This document shows, in pieces, positions 1 to 13,607 of a stretch of DNA of 38,390 nt. Numbering within the stretch: the stretch's first letter is position 1; every line of letters starts with the position of its first letter. This DNA is from Diplocarpon mali (Eukaryota > Ascomycota > Leotiomycetes > Helotiales > Drepanopezizaceae). The DNA lies in the NCBI GenBank assembly GCA_024741835.1, contig JAENRP010000145.1, positions 66,301 through 104,690 on the forward strand, read 5' to 3'. The position numbers and the translations under genes are program-made. The notes beneath the pieces were generated by a model, which saw only the letters and a program-made list of their open reading frames with translations, was not told the DNA's origin and ran no database searches.

Positions 1-706
1 TCCACTATCGGTCCACCCCGGCTCAACTCTATACAGTATACAGGTCAGTAAGGGACCTCCGCTGCCGCCGCAAATCTTCTTCCCGACCTCGCCCGCCAGC
101 CGTATCGTCGGCCTCTTAACTTCCTCTTTCGCACGCGTCTGCTGGATTCCCCTCACTCCCCAAGTGCTGTGCTGTGCCGTGCCGTGGAGTTGAGCTGTGC
201 TGTGCTGCCTCTGTGCTGCTCTGCTAAGCACCCTCCCACGACAACGAGTCGTCCTCAGGTATGTACCGACGCTCATCCCCTGATCACGCTCACACTCGTC
301 TCCCTCGTCTCCCTCCTCGCCCTGATCATCTCTGGTCTCGTCCTTCCCGCATCCTTCTGCGCGGTCGGCTGTCAATATATGCACTCGTCGTGCTCAGCGT
401 GTCGAGGCCCCGCGGAGCACCCGCGGGATGCTATGTTGACAGCCAGCCGGATACATGGCAAGTCGCCTGGATTCTCGCATGGCTTCGTCTCCCGTTGCGT
501 CTCTCTCTCTCCTGCCGGTCCCGATTTGCAGGCCGATCTAACGCTGTGTTACCCCCAGGTCGCGTCGCCCTCCCGACTCGTGTCGCACCGTTGCCGTGCG
601 AGCCTCTCCGTGGACTTGGGACAAGGCAGTGGGTAGGTAGCTCTCGGTGCTGTGTGGCGATCGACTTCCTCCGCACTGCGACTGGAAACCACATGCATCC
701 TCAACA
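1..706 (+). promoter_or_regulatory. Upstream region of the LRR gene, CT-rich
   Basis: This stretch precedes the LRR gene and has no convincing coding sequence of its own. It is strongly pyrimidine-rich (runs of ctccctcgtctccctcc and ctctctctct), as is common just upstream of fungal transcription starts. A good donor (cag|gtatgt at 259) and later acceptors (tgcag near 531, ccccag near 558) would allow an intron in the 5' leader. That intron is an inference only. The overlapping open frames here have no recognisable protein character. Confidence 0.4.
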
Positions 707-3318
707 ATGGACACCGAGGATGGGCAGTTCTTTATAAAGGTAGGCATCCGCCACGGTCCGCCGCGAGGACACCAGCCTAACCACATCGTCCCCTGCAGAA
801 CTTGGCTCAATTCGTGCGGACGCACGAGAAGGCTCTGGCGAACGCTCTACAACTACGACGCCAGCAGGCTCCCAAGCATGGAGCATCGCAGAGTATCTCT
901 GGCTCGGTGGGCATTGTCGCGGCTCCGACCTCCCCGACCAGTACACTCTCTCCCTCGTCCGCTTCCTCCGCTTCGACGTCGAGTACGCTGGCCGCCGCCC
1001 TCTCCCTCCCGTACCTGACGTTTGCGTCTCAGAACATAAAGCCCGCCAAACTTGCTCTGACGCCCCATCACCTCTTCTACCTCCTCTCCCGATTCGAAGA
1101 CCTTGGGATCACCGTGGGCCCGATGAACGTGCGGTTGGAAAACCTGCATGCAGATACGTCGGCCTCAAACTACGTCTCGTTCCTGAGCCAGGCACAGCGG
1201 CCGAAAGGCCGCGGGTCCGACCACGGATCCATCCACTCGGTCTCCAGTGTTCGGAGCGTCATGTCCGGCATGTCTTCGTTGTGGTCCAACTTCGGCCTGG
1301 GAGCCGGAGGCGCTGCCGCACGGACGGAGAAGCAAAAGGCGGCGGTCGAAGCGGACCTGAAGTACCTGTACTCGGCTTTCACCAAGATCCCCTGTCTGCG
1401 ACTGGCCCCGGATCGTCGAGCCCGGCTGATCGAAGGGTACGAAGAGTTTCCGTTCGACACCGCGGTACCCCTTCTCGCGTTCAAGAACATCAGCGCTTTG
1501 GAAATCAGTGACATTGATATCCGGCAATTCTTTGGATGGGACAAGATGGCCGAGCAGCTGAGATCCCTGACCGTGAAGCGTGCTGGGGTGGATGATCCGG
1601 CCGACCTCCTCATCAGCATTGTGCTGGACGACATGGACAAGAGGCGGCGGAGATCCTCCAAGGCTCAGCTGTCACCAACGGCGACCTGGGCGACTGCCAC
1701 GAGCCCAAAGAGAAGTCCGACCATGCCACACGCCGAGCTGGTCAAGTCGAGTTCGGCACCCGGCTCCCATGACGACAGGATCCACATCGGAGACGAAGCG
1801 GACGAGCGAGGTGCCTCACCGGCGCGGTCGGGATCCGACGGGGCAAAGTCGCCGTCGAAGTCGCGACCTAGACCGAGGAGCAACTCCCCGGTGCGACCCA
1901 ACAGCTCGAGGACTGGCTCCGCACACGGTCACCTGAGAGGATCCCACAAGGTGAAGAGGTCCGGGTCGGGAAGCTCGCACTCGAGCATGTCGGACGGCTG
2001 GCACAACCCTCGGAGCAGCTCCTCGAACCTGCTCTCCCTGGGGATCCTGCCTTCTTCGAAGTGGAGGTTCCTGAAGCATCTCAGCCTGGCAGACAATGCG
2101 CTTACCTCCGTATCTTCCTCGAGCCTGGCTCCTCTGGCCAATACCCTACACTCCCTGGACCTGTCATCGAATCTGTTCTCGCAGATACCAGACTGTCTCG
2201 CATCTCTCACGGCCCTCCGGGCCCTCAACCTGTCGAACTGTATGATTGACTCGCTCCACTCCCTGACACGAAACCCTCTGCCAGCCATCACCGCCCTGAA
2301 CCTTCGATCAAACCGCCTGATTTCCCTCGCCGGTGTTGAGAGGCTCTACCCCCTGGAGAGACTCGACTTGCGCGACAACAGGATGACGGACCCTACCGAG
2401 TTGGCAAGGCTGACGGGCATTCCCGACATCAGGGAGATCTGGGTCGCGGGCAACCCGTTTACCAAGACCCACGGCGGCTACCGCGTGACCATCTTCAACC
2501 TGTTCAGGGGCACGCCCGGCTACACCGAGGATATCCTGATCGACACATACGCACCTGGCTACAGCGAGAGACGGCAGCTGGTTGAACGCGCTGCAGAGAG
2601 GGCCAATGTCCCCGTGGTGAAACCGCCGCCGCGGGACCACGGACCGTCCCCGGTGGAGGTCAACAAGCCCATCATCGAGTACCCGGTTTCTCGAGAGCCT
2701 TCGGTACAGCGCAAGGAACGTCCCGTGCCGGCAGCTACAACAAGCGAGATTCATTTCAGCGCATCTGGGCGGAGGAGGAGAACGCCCAAGAGAAGGATAG
2801 TGGATCTATCAACGTCCGAGCCCTCGCCCGCCCAGCCGATACCGCCGGTGGTCAGAGCTGCGCAGCCTCCCACGACGACTGCTACTGGGTCAGACAGTGG
2901 GTATGGCATCAGCCCCGAATCATCCCCTCAACCCATGCCATCCTACCTCCCGGCAGAATCCCGGCAGACCCAATGCTCGACAGAGGTCTCTCGGATCGGC
3001 ACCTCGGTCGTTCCACGGCTGCCCCCCATAGACACTGTAAGTTTCGCGGCCCCTCTCGTCAAGCCACGGAACGGGCAGGACCCTCAAGATTGGAAAGTCA
3101 GTGGCGAGCTGTACCGAAAGAAGCTCGAGGCGCTGCGGAACGAGGTGGGCAATGGATGGCTCAGCGTTCTGAGCGAAGAAAACTGGGGCGATGCACAGCG
3201 GAACTCCGAACCACCGTTTGGGGGGCCCGACTACAATTCCAACACGGCACGGCCGAGCCCTGTCACACCTCACGCCAGTAGCCAACAGACCATAATAAGC
3301 GGGCGGACATTGGGTTGA
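707..3318 (+). CDS. Leucine-rich repeat protein, fungal, uncharacterised
   Basis: Exons 707-739 and 799-3318; the 59-bp intron (gtaggc...ctgcag) is phase 0 and gives 850 residues. The short first exon encodes MDTEDGQFFIK, which joins NLAQFVRTHEKALANAL; this beginning is what I remember as conserved in fungal homologues, so I prefer it to any start inside exon 2. Residues about 75-280 are a conserved region (FYLLSRFEDLGITVGP, FPFDTAVPLLAFKNI). About 280-430 is Ser/Arg-rich and probably disordered. About 430-580 holds some five LRRs (LKHLSLADNALTSV, LHSLDLSSNLFSQIP, LRALNLSNCMIDSL, ITALNLRSNRLISL, LERLDLRDNRMTD) closed by an LRR cap (GNPF...YRVTIFNLF). A Pro-rich linker leads to a short conserved C-terminal block, YRKKLEALRNEVGNGWLSVL. 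LRRs of this kind bind proteins; the partner is unknown. The layout recalls STK11IP or Nud1-type scaffolds, but I do not assign either. Confidence 0.85.
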
Positions 3319-5263
3319 GGGTGTCCGCAGGCGAGCGGCCCCCTTGGCTGGAGGACTGCAATCGACGTTCGGAGATGCGGTGGACCGGCGACGCTGTGTG
3401 GGAGCAAATCGGTAGCTGTTCCGGTGGCTGTTCTTGATACCCTCGTCTTTTTGCCCTCATTTCCAAAAGTTGCATCGTCTCCGGGTGGGTTGGACGATGC
3501 TCCAATTTTCTGGAATGAGAACCGGGACGAACAGACGTCCTCGCACCTTTTGCATCACGGCATCTTTCTGTCTCTGATTATTTCCTCTCTGATTTTCATG
3601 AAAGCATAGCGTTTGGGTCGGTGCAGCCAGGTCACCTCGGCTTCTGTTCGAAGTCTCTTCTCCTCAGGCTCTGTCCGGAGGTTCCGGAGCCTCGGGCTCG
3701 GTAGGAGAGCATGAGTTGCTGGCCCGATCCTGTGAGCATCTGGTCGCCTCTGCCAGACTCGATTCGATCTTGATGGGGTTGGTCTCTTGCGGTCCTGTAA
3801 AATATGGGACTCTTTATCTCTTCTTTCTACACCGGAGGTTTGTTGGTCCAGGGACCGGGGTTCCGCGGCGTTACATCTCTGTTGGCATTTGTGCGAGTCT
3901 GGTTTGGCGTCTGGCGCTTGCATTGAGCGAGCGAGTGGGTATATCTCCAATGATCATGCAACGACACATCGGAAGGGGGGGAGGCATAATGAAACTTCTT
4001 TCGAGCTGCCGAGTACTTGGCTTGAGTTGGTGACTGGTGCGAAGTGATTTTGTTTGAGAATGTGGTGTGATCTGGTGGTGGCTTTGGCCCTTGACGCTGA
4101 CCGGTACAGTGGGTGCTTTCCCCCTCTTGGTCTTGGAAGATATCGAGTATTTCTGTCTCGATTCCTCCGCTTCTGGCATTGATTCTGGGTTGAGCTGATT
4201 TGGATTGGGTCTGGATATTGGATATTTGCATGAAGTGGTATGGCCTATCTGTGTCTGAACCCTGGCATGTCTACGGGGTTTATGGGTTCTAGTTTGGCCT
4301 GTGATTCAGAGTCTGTGACTCTTATCAGACATGACTTGTCAAGTAGAGTTGGTATGATGGCTCGCTGATAATTCCTGAGCTGGGAATTTTTGCCTCTCAT
4401 TTCTCTGCGAGAGCTGGGTCTCCGAGGTTCTTTTTCTTCATATGCTGTTGCGACTGGAGGTCTTACTTGAAATCTGCCAGACAACCTTTTCCCTACGAGG
4501 AGGGGAGAGTCGGGGGAAGAGCGAGGGACGGGGGTATCGAGATCGAATTTCCTCTCCGTGTGGTGTTTATCTGGCGCGCGAGACATCAAGATGTACAAAA
4601 ACCGTTTTCCATTTCTTGAACATACCGATCAGAGAGGCAGTTGCAGTCGCGGGAGGTTTCCCTCATTGCTATGCGGCTTCTTTTTCCGAATCAAATTCTT
4701 TGTCCTTACCAAAACCAATCAAACATACTACGGTTCCCAGACACGCTCGGAGGCTTCACTGTCTCGCTTCTCTCACGTTCGGGCCGGGGGAGGTTCTGGT
4801 CAGCAACTCTGTTCTTTTTTCTTCTGGGTTTTCTTCTCCGCACCCCTTCGGATACAGTGGGTTGGAAACCCCCACCGGAGAGAGCAGCCCGCTACCGGAA
4901 AAGCAGAGCATACCTCGGAAGACGGACGAAGAGACGAATGGCTGGAAGCGCCATCTTCGACCCTCGGAGGGGGGTCTACCGCGAAGGGAAGAAGGCATGC
5001 GCAAATCTTAGCAGGCAAAGCATCACCGCTGGACGGGGAGGTTTGAGAGCGTCCGGCCTGCTTGGGATCTTCGTTCTTCAGTGGGTCTCGGCCCTGGTGC
5101 TGGTCCGGCGTACTCGACGGAGGAGACGCGCGGGTCGCTGTGGGATAGCTGGCGGGCGAGAGCCTCTGAGCTCGGCCCGGGAGTCGTTTGGGCGTCTTTG
5201 TATCGATGGGAGGAACGGCGACGATGATAGCTATATGATGGCAGTAGCAAAGATGGAGGCAGT

Positions 5264-5408
5264 AACAATGCAATGACAATGCAATGCAATGCAATAGCAA
5301 TAGCAATAGCAATAGCAATAGCAATAGCAATAACAATAACAATAGCAAATGCAATAGCAATAGCAATAACCACAACCAGAACCACAACCACAACCATATC
5401 AACCACAA
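5264..5408. repeat. Hexanucleotide microsatellite (GCAATA)n with (ACCACA)n tail
   Basis: Pentamers GCAAT at about 5276-5290 pass into seven perfect GCAATA hexamers (5291-5332), then degenerate copies (ACAATA, GCAAAT, GCAATA) to about 5370. ACCACA/ACCAGA units follow to about 5408. On the minus strand this reads as poly-Leu or Ala-Ile repeats in open frames, which are artefacts of the repeat. No gene contains it. Confidence 0.9.
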
Positions 5409-6381
5409 AAATCTACTTGCCACTATGCATAACCTCACCTCGCTTAGCACAGGATCCTCGCAAGAGGTCAAAAGGCCGCAACCATCACACCCGGCCTTGA
5501 ACATTTGATATCGCGTCCTCTCTCCGCACCGGCGACGTGTGCAGGAGGCTGGGCAGGGAAAGCTAGACGTGGTGCTTCCGCTCCGAGGAGGGTTTCTTTG
5601 CGTGCCTCTCTCTGCTGGACTCGCGCACGCTGTTCTGTTGACGTGGAAGGTGCTGGGTTGGTCGGTGATCTGGATGGCTGGAACGCGCGCTATTTGCTGT
5701 GATCTGGGCTGGAGTGGAGCGGATTGGAGCGGCGTAGCGCATCGTAGCGGCTCGCAGCGCGGAGATGGTGGGTGTTGATTTCAAGTCGCTAAGATGGGAA
5801 TTCTGCCCTTCATACTCCGCGGTCTTTTTTTTCGGGGGCGTGTATATCCGAATATGGTCGATCGAACTTCCCATTCCCGATTGAAGACTCTGAACATATT
5901 CCTTCTCCTGCGAGCTGGGTACCTCCTTTCCTGTTGTTTATTGTGAAGGGGAGACGAGTTGAGTAAGGCGAGAAACCTGCGCTGCTGGAAGGAAAGTTCG
6001 AAATCTGAGAGTGCGAGAAGCAGAAGAGGCTAGGGGGTAGAAGGCTTGACTGGTCAAGAAGGGTCGAGGAGGTAGAGAAGTGCGGCGCGAAATACCCCAA
6101 GCAGGATGCACAATCAGCCCTTCTTTGAAGGAGGCTAGCTGAGCTGCCAGCTGGGCGAAGGTTGATGGCGAGCGGAGGTCTCAGGGAGGCATCATTTGGC
6201 TCTTTATTCACCCTATGTTATTGGTGGTCTCTGTATTGAGTTTTGTATCTAATACTTCTGGTATTTCGTTCTGTCCATCTCCCATCTGCTGGCCGTTTAA
6301 CTAAGAGTTCTACCTATCCTGACCTGAGTCTTGAAGCACTGAGCAGGGTGAACCAGCGATGAATGAAAACACTCTCTGGCA

Positions 6382-6406
6382 CCCACACACACACATACAC
6401 ATATAT
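6382..6406. repeat. CA/TA microsatellite
   Basis: A short CA dinucleotide run passes into CATA/TATA in the gene-free stretch. Confidence 0.8.
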
Positions 6407-8809
6407 GTTCTCGCCGCGTGATTGCATCATTATACAATATAGTATTCAAACTCTCCTGGGGAAGTGTTTCAGGGGAAACCAAGGGAGAATTCGGTCGGGT
6501 GAAGAGGGAGTCAGGTAGGTAGTAGAGAGTCCCATGGGGCACCGAGACGTGCCATGCTGGGGAATTCCATACAGAGTAAGACCTGACCAGAAGACTGTTC
6601 CAGCTAGACCGCGTGGCATCTGGGCGGGTCAAGAACAACTCCTGCCGCCATTTGAGGATAGTATTCGAAGTGAGGAGAGTTAGCAGCTAGCTACACGGCG
6701 TCAGTCTGTGTACGCCGGGTGTCAGGGAGAGAGGTAGGTGGGTAGAGACGGGCGGGATTTATGTGCGAATAAACAGGGGTTTTCTGTGAATTCTGGATCT
6801 TTGGCGAAAGTCCTGTGTTACCAGGGAGAGAAGGAGATTGTGTGTGCGTGTGTGCACAAGCGCATGCATCATGTTGCTTGGAGTAAAGCAAAGTGAAGAG
6901 AAAAATAGACAAGAATGACAAAAGAGAAAGACAGCGCATACTGGACTATAAATAGCTTCAGAAGTTTAATGCTTATTTTTTTATTTCCTCGATCACCTTA
7001 ATATACAAAAGAGAAGAGCAGAGCACAAGACGAAGAAGTGGTCTGCGTCTGCTGACCTACCTTCACTGTCTCAGCTCAAATATCATTCGGAACCCCATCG
7101 TCTTTCACTCACTTCCATTCCTACTTCCCGGCGCCGAGCGAGCCTCAAATTCTTGTTGTTAATAAGAAAGGCAGAGTACAAGACTGGGAAAAGCAAATGA
7201 ATATTGAAAAATAAAAACAGACACAGAAGAGGCATGAATTCCATAGCTGCGAATCCGTATCTACGAACCAAAAAAACAAAAAAAAACAAAACCAGTCTTC
7301 CTTCTCCAAGGCGCGTAAGAGTGAATCCTGATATTGTACGGTGTTTAGCATGCAGAGAGATGTGTTTGCTGGACCTAGGGACTTTGCCTCCTCCCACTCC
7401 CCACTAAAAGTCTATATACAGCCCAAAGAATCGTAAGAGCTCGGGTTTGATCTGTTAGATCAGCTCGTTACTCTTGAGTCCCCGCTCTGCTAAGACGACG
7501 ATGAGTGAACAGTCTTAGCACCGGGGCTTGCGTGCACGAATGGAGAGTGATGCTGTGTTATAAATGGACAAATGTAGAGTTTCCCCGAACCAGAGGTATC
7601 AAGAAACAAGGCCGGAGAGTAAGGATTAGGGATCGGAGGTAGAGAGGGGTATTTACTGGATGCGCAACTGTACATGTCAAGCGAGAGAAAAGGTGGGATT
7701 GCCGAACTTGATTCGAGGCATTAATGAGGGAGAAATCCGGTATTCGAGCCCGTACAAAGCCAGGGCCTAGAGACCAAAGTTTGGGTTCCAACTACTCAGT
7801 AAGATTCCCCAGGTTCCAGGACGCTGCCGTGCTTGCGAAGCGCTTTCTAGATCTACAAGAGGCATACGGGAGGGCCGGTATGGCTCGAGGCATAAAACAA
7901 CACCGCAGCAGAATCAAACATATAAAGGCAGATTCCAAGCACAAGCACACGCACATTCAGAGCCAGAAGACAACAGTACAGCAAAAATCATACTTGTCAT
8001 AGCAGAACACAAATGCATGTGGCAAAAAGAAAACTTAACTTGCTTTCAATTGCATCCCGCGCACTAGAGGTCATGCCAGTGGCACAAGAACGATCGATTA
8101 CCGAAGAAAGATGAGATCATCACCCCAAGAACAAGAGCACGACCACCCACCATGCGGCTCTCCAGCTCTCCTCGCCAAAACCACTAACCCTTCTCGTAGC
8201 CACGATACTGAGCAAGGTCCGCAAGTTGTGCCTGTCGAGAGCTACAATTTAGACAAAAGTAACACCTTAACATTGCGCGCAAAAGAAGCAGGCCTCTCAC
8301 ACATCGTAATCTCATATACACACTTAAAATGCTCTCCGCCAGCCAGCCCATCTTGATTCGGAAAACCACGCTGCAAACCTGGTTGCCCCAGAACTAGAAC
8401 CCATTGTCTCCCGGTAACTTGTTCTTTGTGTTGTAACATCTTCGTCAGAAAAAGGTCCTTGCAAATTCGCAGGTTTCGTGTCAAGTTTACGGCTCTCTGT
8501 GAGCAGTGGTCAAAGTAACTTTGTGAGGCGAGAAGAAAAGGAGATGTGTACAAGTCGGGATACGTTGTCTGAGAGGCTACTAGTAGTGCGACGGAAGTCA
8601 TCCACGCACTGCAACATAGCTATGTTTCGGATGGGAGAGATCGAGCGATTTTTGAGTGCTAAGGCCGGGTCGATCGAGGATTACGGAGACGGTGGGAAAT
8701 AGACTCGAGGGCGCATTGAGCGATGTGTCGTGAGACTCGAGGGGAAATCGCGATATGGTGATTATCTGCGTCCGAACCTGCTATACACACAGAAGTTCGT
8801 AATTGTTCA

Positions 8810-9985
<1,176 letters not shown>

Positions 9986-11839
9986 GGCTCCTGTCCTCTT
10001 GTGGGAAGAAGGGTGACGGGGTTATGCTAGGGGCTCCCGCAGTGATATTGAGGCTCGGGGATGACTGGCTCGGGGAGATTCGGATTTGCTATTGAGAGGA
10101 CTGTGATTCACTTCCTGACCTGCACGCGTTGGGGATTAGAATGAGGATGACAAAATGGGAAGCAAATTCGGCGGCGGCGCGTTGAGATCATCAGAGCCGG
10201 CTGTGGCGGGAAGTACACGTACGATGAAGTAAAATCGGCCTCAATGGAGCTTTCTACAGAAAGCGGAGTCGTGTTTGGGTTTGCAGAATTTGCGTGTCGT
10301 CTTTGTCGTCTAGACTGAGGTTCTTGGTGGTGCGGAGAAAGAATCACCTCTGGCAATGCCAACGCGACGCCGGGAGGAGAGTCGAGCCGAGTCCAGATTT
10401 CTTTTCAGCTATCGGCTTTCCTCGCTTGCTGAAGTGAATGCAGGTGAGTGCAAGTGAGATTGTGGTTGATATTTTCGTGGGAGGCTCCAAGAGGTTGTAG
10501 TTGCGGGCTCCCTCGGATTTCGAATTCTATGTTTTGGACAAGCGCGAGTCGATAAACGAGCGCTACGGTAAGGTGTTGGGCTCGGGGTCGGAGAGAACGA
10601 CAACGTCGCACGGTGATTTGCTCGAACGCAGAGAATGGGATTTCTGCTCAATCTGTGTGATATTTTACACACTGCCAAAAATTGGGGGCAATTATTGCCA
10701 GGGAAGATGGTGAGCTGCAAAGGGACGGGGGAGTTGGTATTCACGCTCAAGGTTTTGGATTGGTGTGTGAGCAGAAGCTTGCAGGGCCTCTTGGAATGCG
10801 GTGGGTGGTTAATTTGGGAGAGACAAGAATGTCAACGTCCAGTCATGAGGAGCAGCAGAAAAGATTGCTTGGGCCAAGTGCAGCGGTACAAGTCGCAGTC
10901 GTTGGGCAGGCCGTCGAAGCTTCGATGATTTGTGTTGGAGCGAGCAAGGCAAGGCAGGCCAGAGAAGTTGTTGCCTCACCTCCCACGGCTGACTACTTAC
11001 CTAACTATTTAAGACCAGCCCACCTTCGGGATGCTCAGAACAGCGCACTAGACATCTTTCGGCGCAAGAAGCTATGGCTCTTATGCAGATCTGAGACAAG
11101 AGATCTTTCGCTGCTTCTACTGTTCTTCTGGTCTGGCACGGTCTTAGGTCGCTGCTCTGCATAACCCGGGCATTTCCCTCACTGTGGTTGCTTGATGAGC
11201 ATGGTAACGACTTTTGGTCCAACTGGTGATCTGATGATGTCGCACATCGTTTTCTCGGGTCCAGATCCGAGGTTCAACGCGTTGAGATAGATTGTCTTAC
11301 TAAAGCTCATGGAATCTTGATCGTCTCAGGGGTAATCGAGGGGGTCGACGCCACAACATCCAGCTCGGTTAGGGAGGTTCTGTTGACAGCAGAGAGGACT
11401 GTGACTCTGGCTGTAGTTTGGCTTGTTTGCTTATACCATTCGGAAGGAAGGGAAACTCAAGTGCCTGGAGATCTGCGCATTTCACCTGGTAAGAAGCCAT
11501 TGACGACTTTTATATTTATTAAAATTCTCCGGTTGCATAAGATATGAACATGAAAAACAATCCCAGATCTTCAGATGTGATTCATCATTCTAACGGACTC
11601 TGTAATCTCGCTTTCCTACATAGTGCCCAATTTTTCCTCCATCTCTAATGGCCCCACGCTGGGCGTGGTATCTCAGTTACAGCCTCAACTGGGCACATAT
11701 AGATCGGCACAGCTCAAACGTTTATCCCATGGATAAAGAGGATCAAATTCGTTCTATCACAGTGTCCACGACTTTAGCCTCTCGCAACTATCATGCAAAG
11801 ACCACGCAAATTTTCCAGGCTCAAACTGTACCACTCGAC
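9986..11839. other. 1.85 kb upstream of PP1; no gene seen
   Basis: This covers the PP1 5' leader and promoter and, at its far end, the 3' UTR of the Rdx gene. Open frames such as the plus-strand one at 10682-11164 have no recognisable protein features and overlap others in several frames. I see no RNA gene or repeat. Confidence 0.45.
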
Positions 11840-13145
11840 CTAGTCACAACCCTCACATTTATCACCCGGCTTGCAGTACTCTCCCACACCGCTCTCATCT
11901 CCAAGTTGTATCTTGCCCCTAGCATTCAAGAACTCATCGCTACATTCATCCTTTCCTTGACTTGATCCTGGCCGTGAGCTGATATCGACATCCATTGGCG
12001 TGAACTTCCGTTCGTTGGTAGTTCCTGTGGCCTGTATGCGGTCGAAAGCACAGGGAACCGGTGCATTGGTGGCTGTAACTTGAGGCGTAGGGCCTAGGGA
12101 GGAGGTTGTTTCGATGATTGGTGGGGCAGTCAGTTCTGGCTTTGAGGTGCCTATATTTGTTAAATCGTTCTTCAATAAAGGGAGAGAGATGGTCTCCTCA
12201 CTTTTTTTTCCATCTACATGTCCGAGATCACGCTCTGGATCTATGATGTCCCGTACTCGGCGCTTGAGCTCTTTGGTTTCTGTGGTATCCGTTAGACCTA
12301 TTCTTCCTAGCCTTGAAAATTCCTGGTGACTAGGCTGAATTTTTGCAGATCTGGATACGAGGAATGCATTATGCAATGCATCGTGCCAACTAGAGGATTG
12401 TTGGGGATTTTGCAGCTCAGGCAACAAGATCAGACCTCATCTCAAGTATGAACAGACAATCTAACCAGGAAATCCACCCTCAGCCTTCCGATCCCAGAGA
12501 ACATGGTGACTGATGGTGGCAGGATGTCCCTCAACCAGACTCGGACTAGCAGTCTGCAGATTGACAACAAATGTTCCCCCCGTCGATGGCTGCAACGCTA
12601 CCTCTCCCAGCGAAGTTGAGAACGTAGACAGTAACTCTTGAGCGAACTGCTCGTTGCGTTAGCAGATTGTCTTGGTTTTTCGGCACGGAAGTCCGGACGC
12701 AAGTCCTCAGAAAAGTTTGAAAGCCTTAGAGAGGGATGCTTCACACGTATGTTCGGCACATGTAGCAACAGGTGCCAGTTCGGCCTGAATAGCCTCAACC
12801 TGAGACTCGAATGCGGGGAAGAGAAGGTCCATGCTCTTGCCGGATATGGCCATACATAGAAGTGACACTAAGAGTTCCACATCTGCATGGAGTGATAGGA
12901 ACCAGAAAGGCTTACGTATGCAGCTCTGGTGGACAATTAATACCGTATCTTGATATTGGAAGCCGCAACCAGGAGTTGAGTGAGAGTGAGGATGATCCTG
13001 GAAGATTTGGAAAATTTCTTCCTGAAGCTGAGTATATATGGGGTGACACTAACCTCAGTAGCCATTTGCATTGAGTACAGAATTCTATGGTGACTCTCGG
13101 ATAACGCAGCGAAGACGAGGAGTTAAAAGGCGAGTGCGAGGCCAT
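11840..13145 (-). CDS. Rdx-family (selenoprotein W-like) thioredoxin-fold protein with long C-terminal extension
   Basis: Exons: 13145-13054, 12925-12916 (10 nt), 12646-12466, 12279-11840. Introns are 128, 269 and 186 bp. The product is 240 residues. Exon 1 gives YPRVTIEFCTQCKWLL with the CxxC redox pair at C23/C26 (Cys replaces the Sec of animal SelW). The micro-exon AGCTGCATAC supplies R-A-A-Y, and exon 3 continues FAQELLSTFSTSLGEVAL, rebuilding the family's RAAYFAQELLSTF segment exactly. Exon 3 goes on through QPSTGGTFVV to LWDRKAEGGFP, and exon 4 starts ETKELKRRVRDIIDPERDLGHVDGKK. Branch site CTAAC lies just before exon 3. Family members are small oxidoreductases or adaptors of uncertain substrate. 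Beyond GHVDGKK there are some 120 extra residues, low-complexity and ending in a Cys cluster (CKPGDKCEGCD). The boundaries of introns 1-3 rest on family similarity. Confidence 0.88.
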
Positions 13146-13607
13146 GATTGTGCTTCAAGCTCCGCGGCGCGCATCAATGGTTCACGATGTTGGGTAAAGG
13201 TATGAATAATCGAACGACTCTGGAGAATTGTTGTTTGTGGAGGATTATCTTGATGTGATATCTAGGTTTTGGATCTGGCTAGTACCTGGAAATTCACTGT
13301 TCATTTGTCATCACGATTGAAATTTGGGGAAAGTCCAGTCAATCAATTGTAGGGGGAAGATTTTCTGTAAAAAGTCTCCTTTTCCACGTTGTGTGGTAAG
13401 CACTCTCAGGTCATCTATCCCACACCTTTTTACACAAGTCAGACAATCCCCCAATGCAAACACTAAAATATTATATGCTCGTTAAGCTCCTTGAACACAG
13501 CCTCATCGTGGAAAACCACCCGCCGATGCTGATGCTGGCAGAGGTATCATCGCATCAGATCCGTTACTCCTATGAACGCCGTTTGACATTGAACCCGTCG
13601 CATGTTT
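13146..13607. promoter_or_regulatory. Gap between G-gamma 3' end and Rdx start
   Basis: These 460 bp must hold the 3' UTR of the G-gamma gene and the promoter of the Rdx gene, both on the minus strand. I see no open frame of interest and no distinct motif. Confidence 0.4.

Larger units (their letters stand above)
3319..8809. other. 5.5 kb gap between convergent genes
   Basis: This lies between the 3' ends of the LRR gene (+) and PP1 (-). Many open frames exist on both strands, but none has family-like content, plausible intron joins or a credible domain. The first few hundred bases on each side are probably 3' UTR. The stretch holds the hexanucleotide array at 5264-5408 and a CA/TA microsatellite at 6382-6406. 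The rest is moderately GC and not obviously RIP-mutated. It is unusually long for a gap between housekeeping genes, so a non-coding RNA or a missed intron-rich small gene is possible; I see no direct evidence for either. Confidence 0.5.

Noticed and set aside
4800..5504. Minus-strand open frame with a long poly-Leu tract, resembling a membrane segment
   Set aside because: The tract is only the translation of the GCAATA hexamer array; the other reading frames of the same array are equally open.
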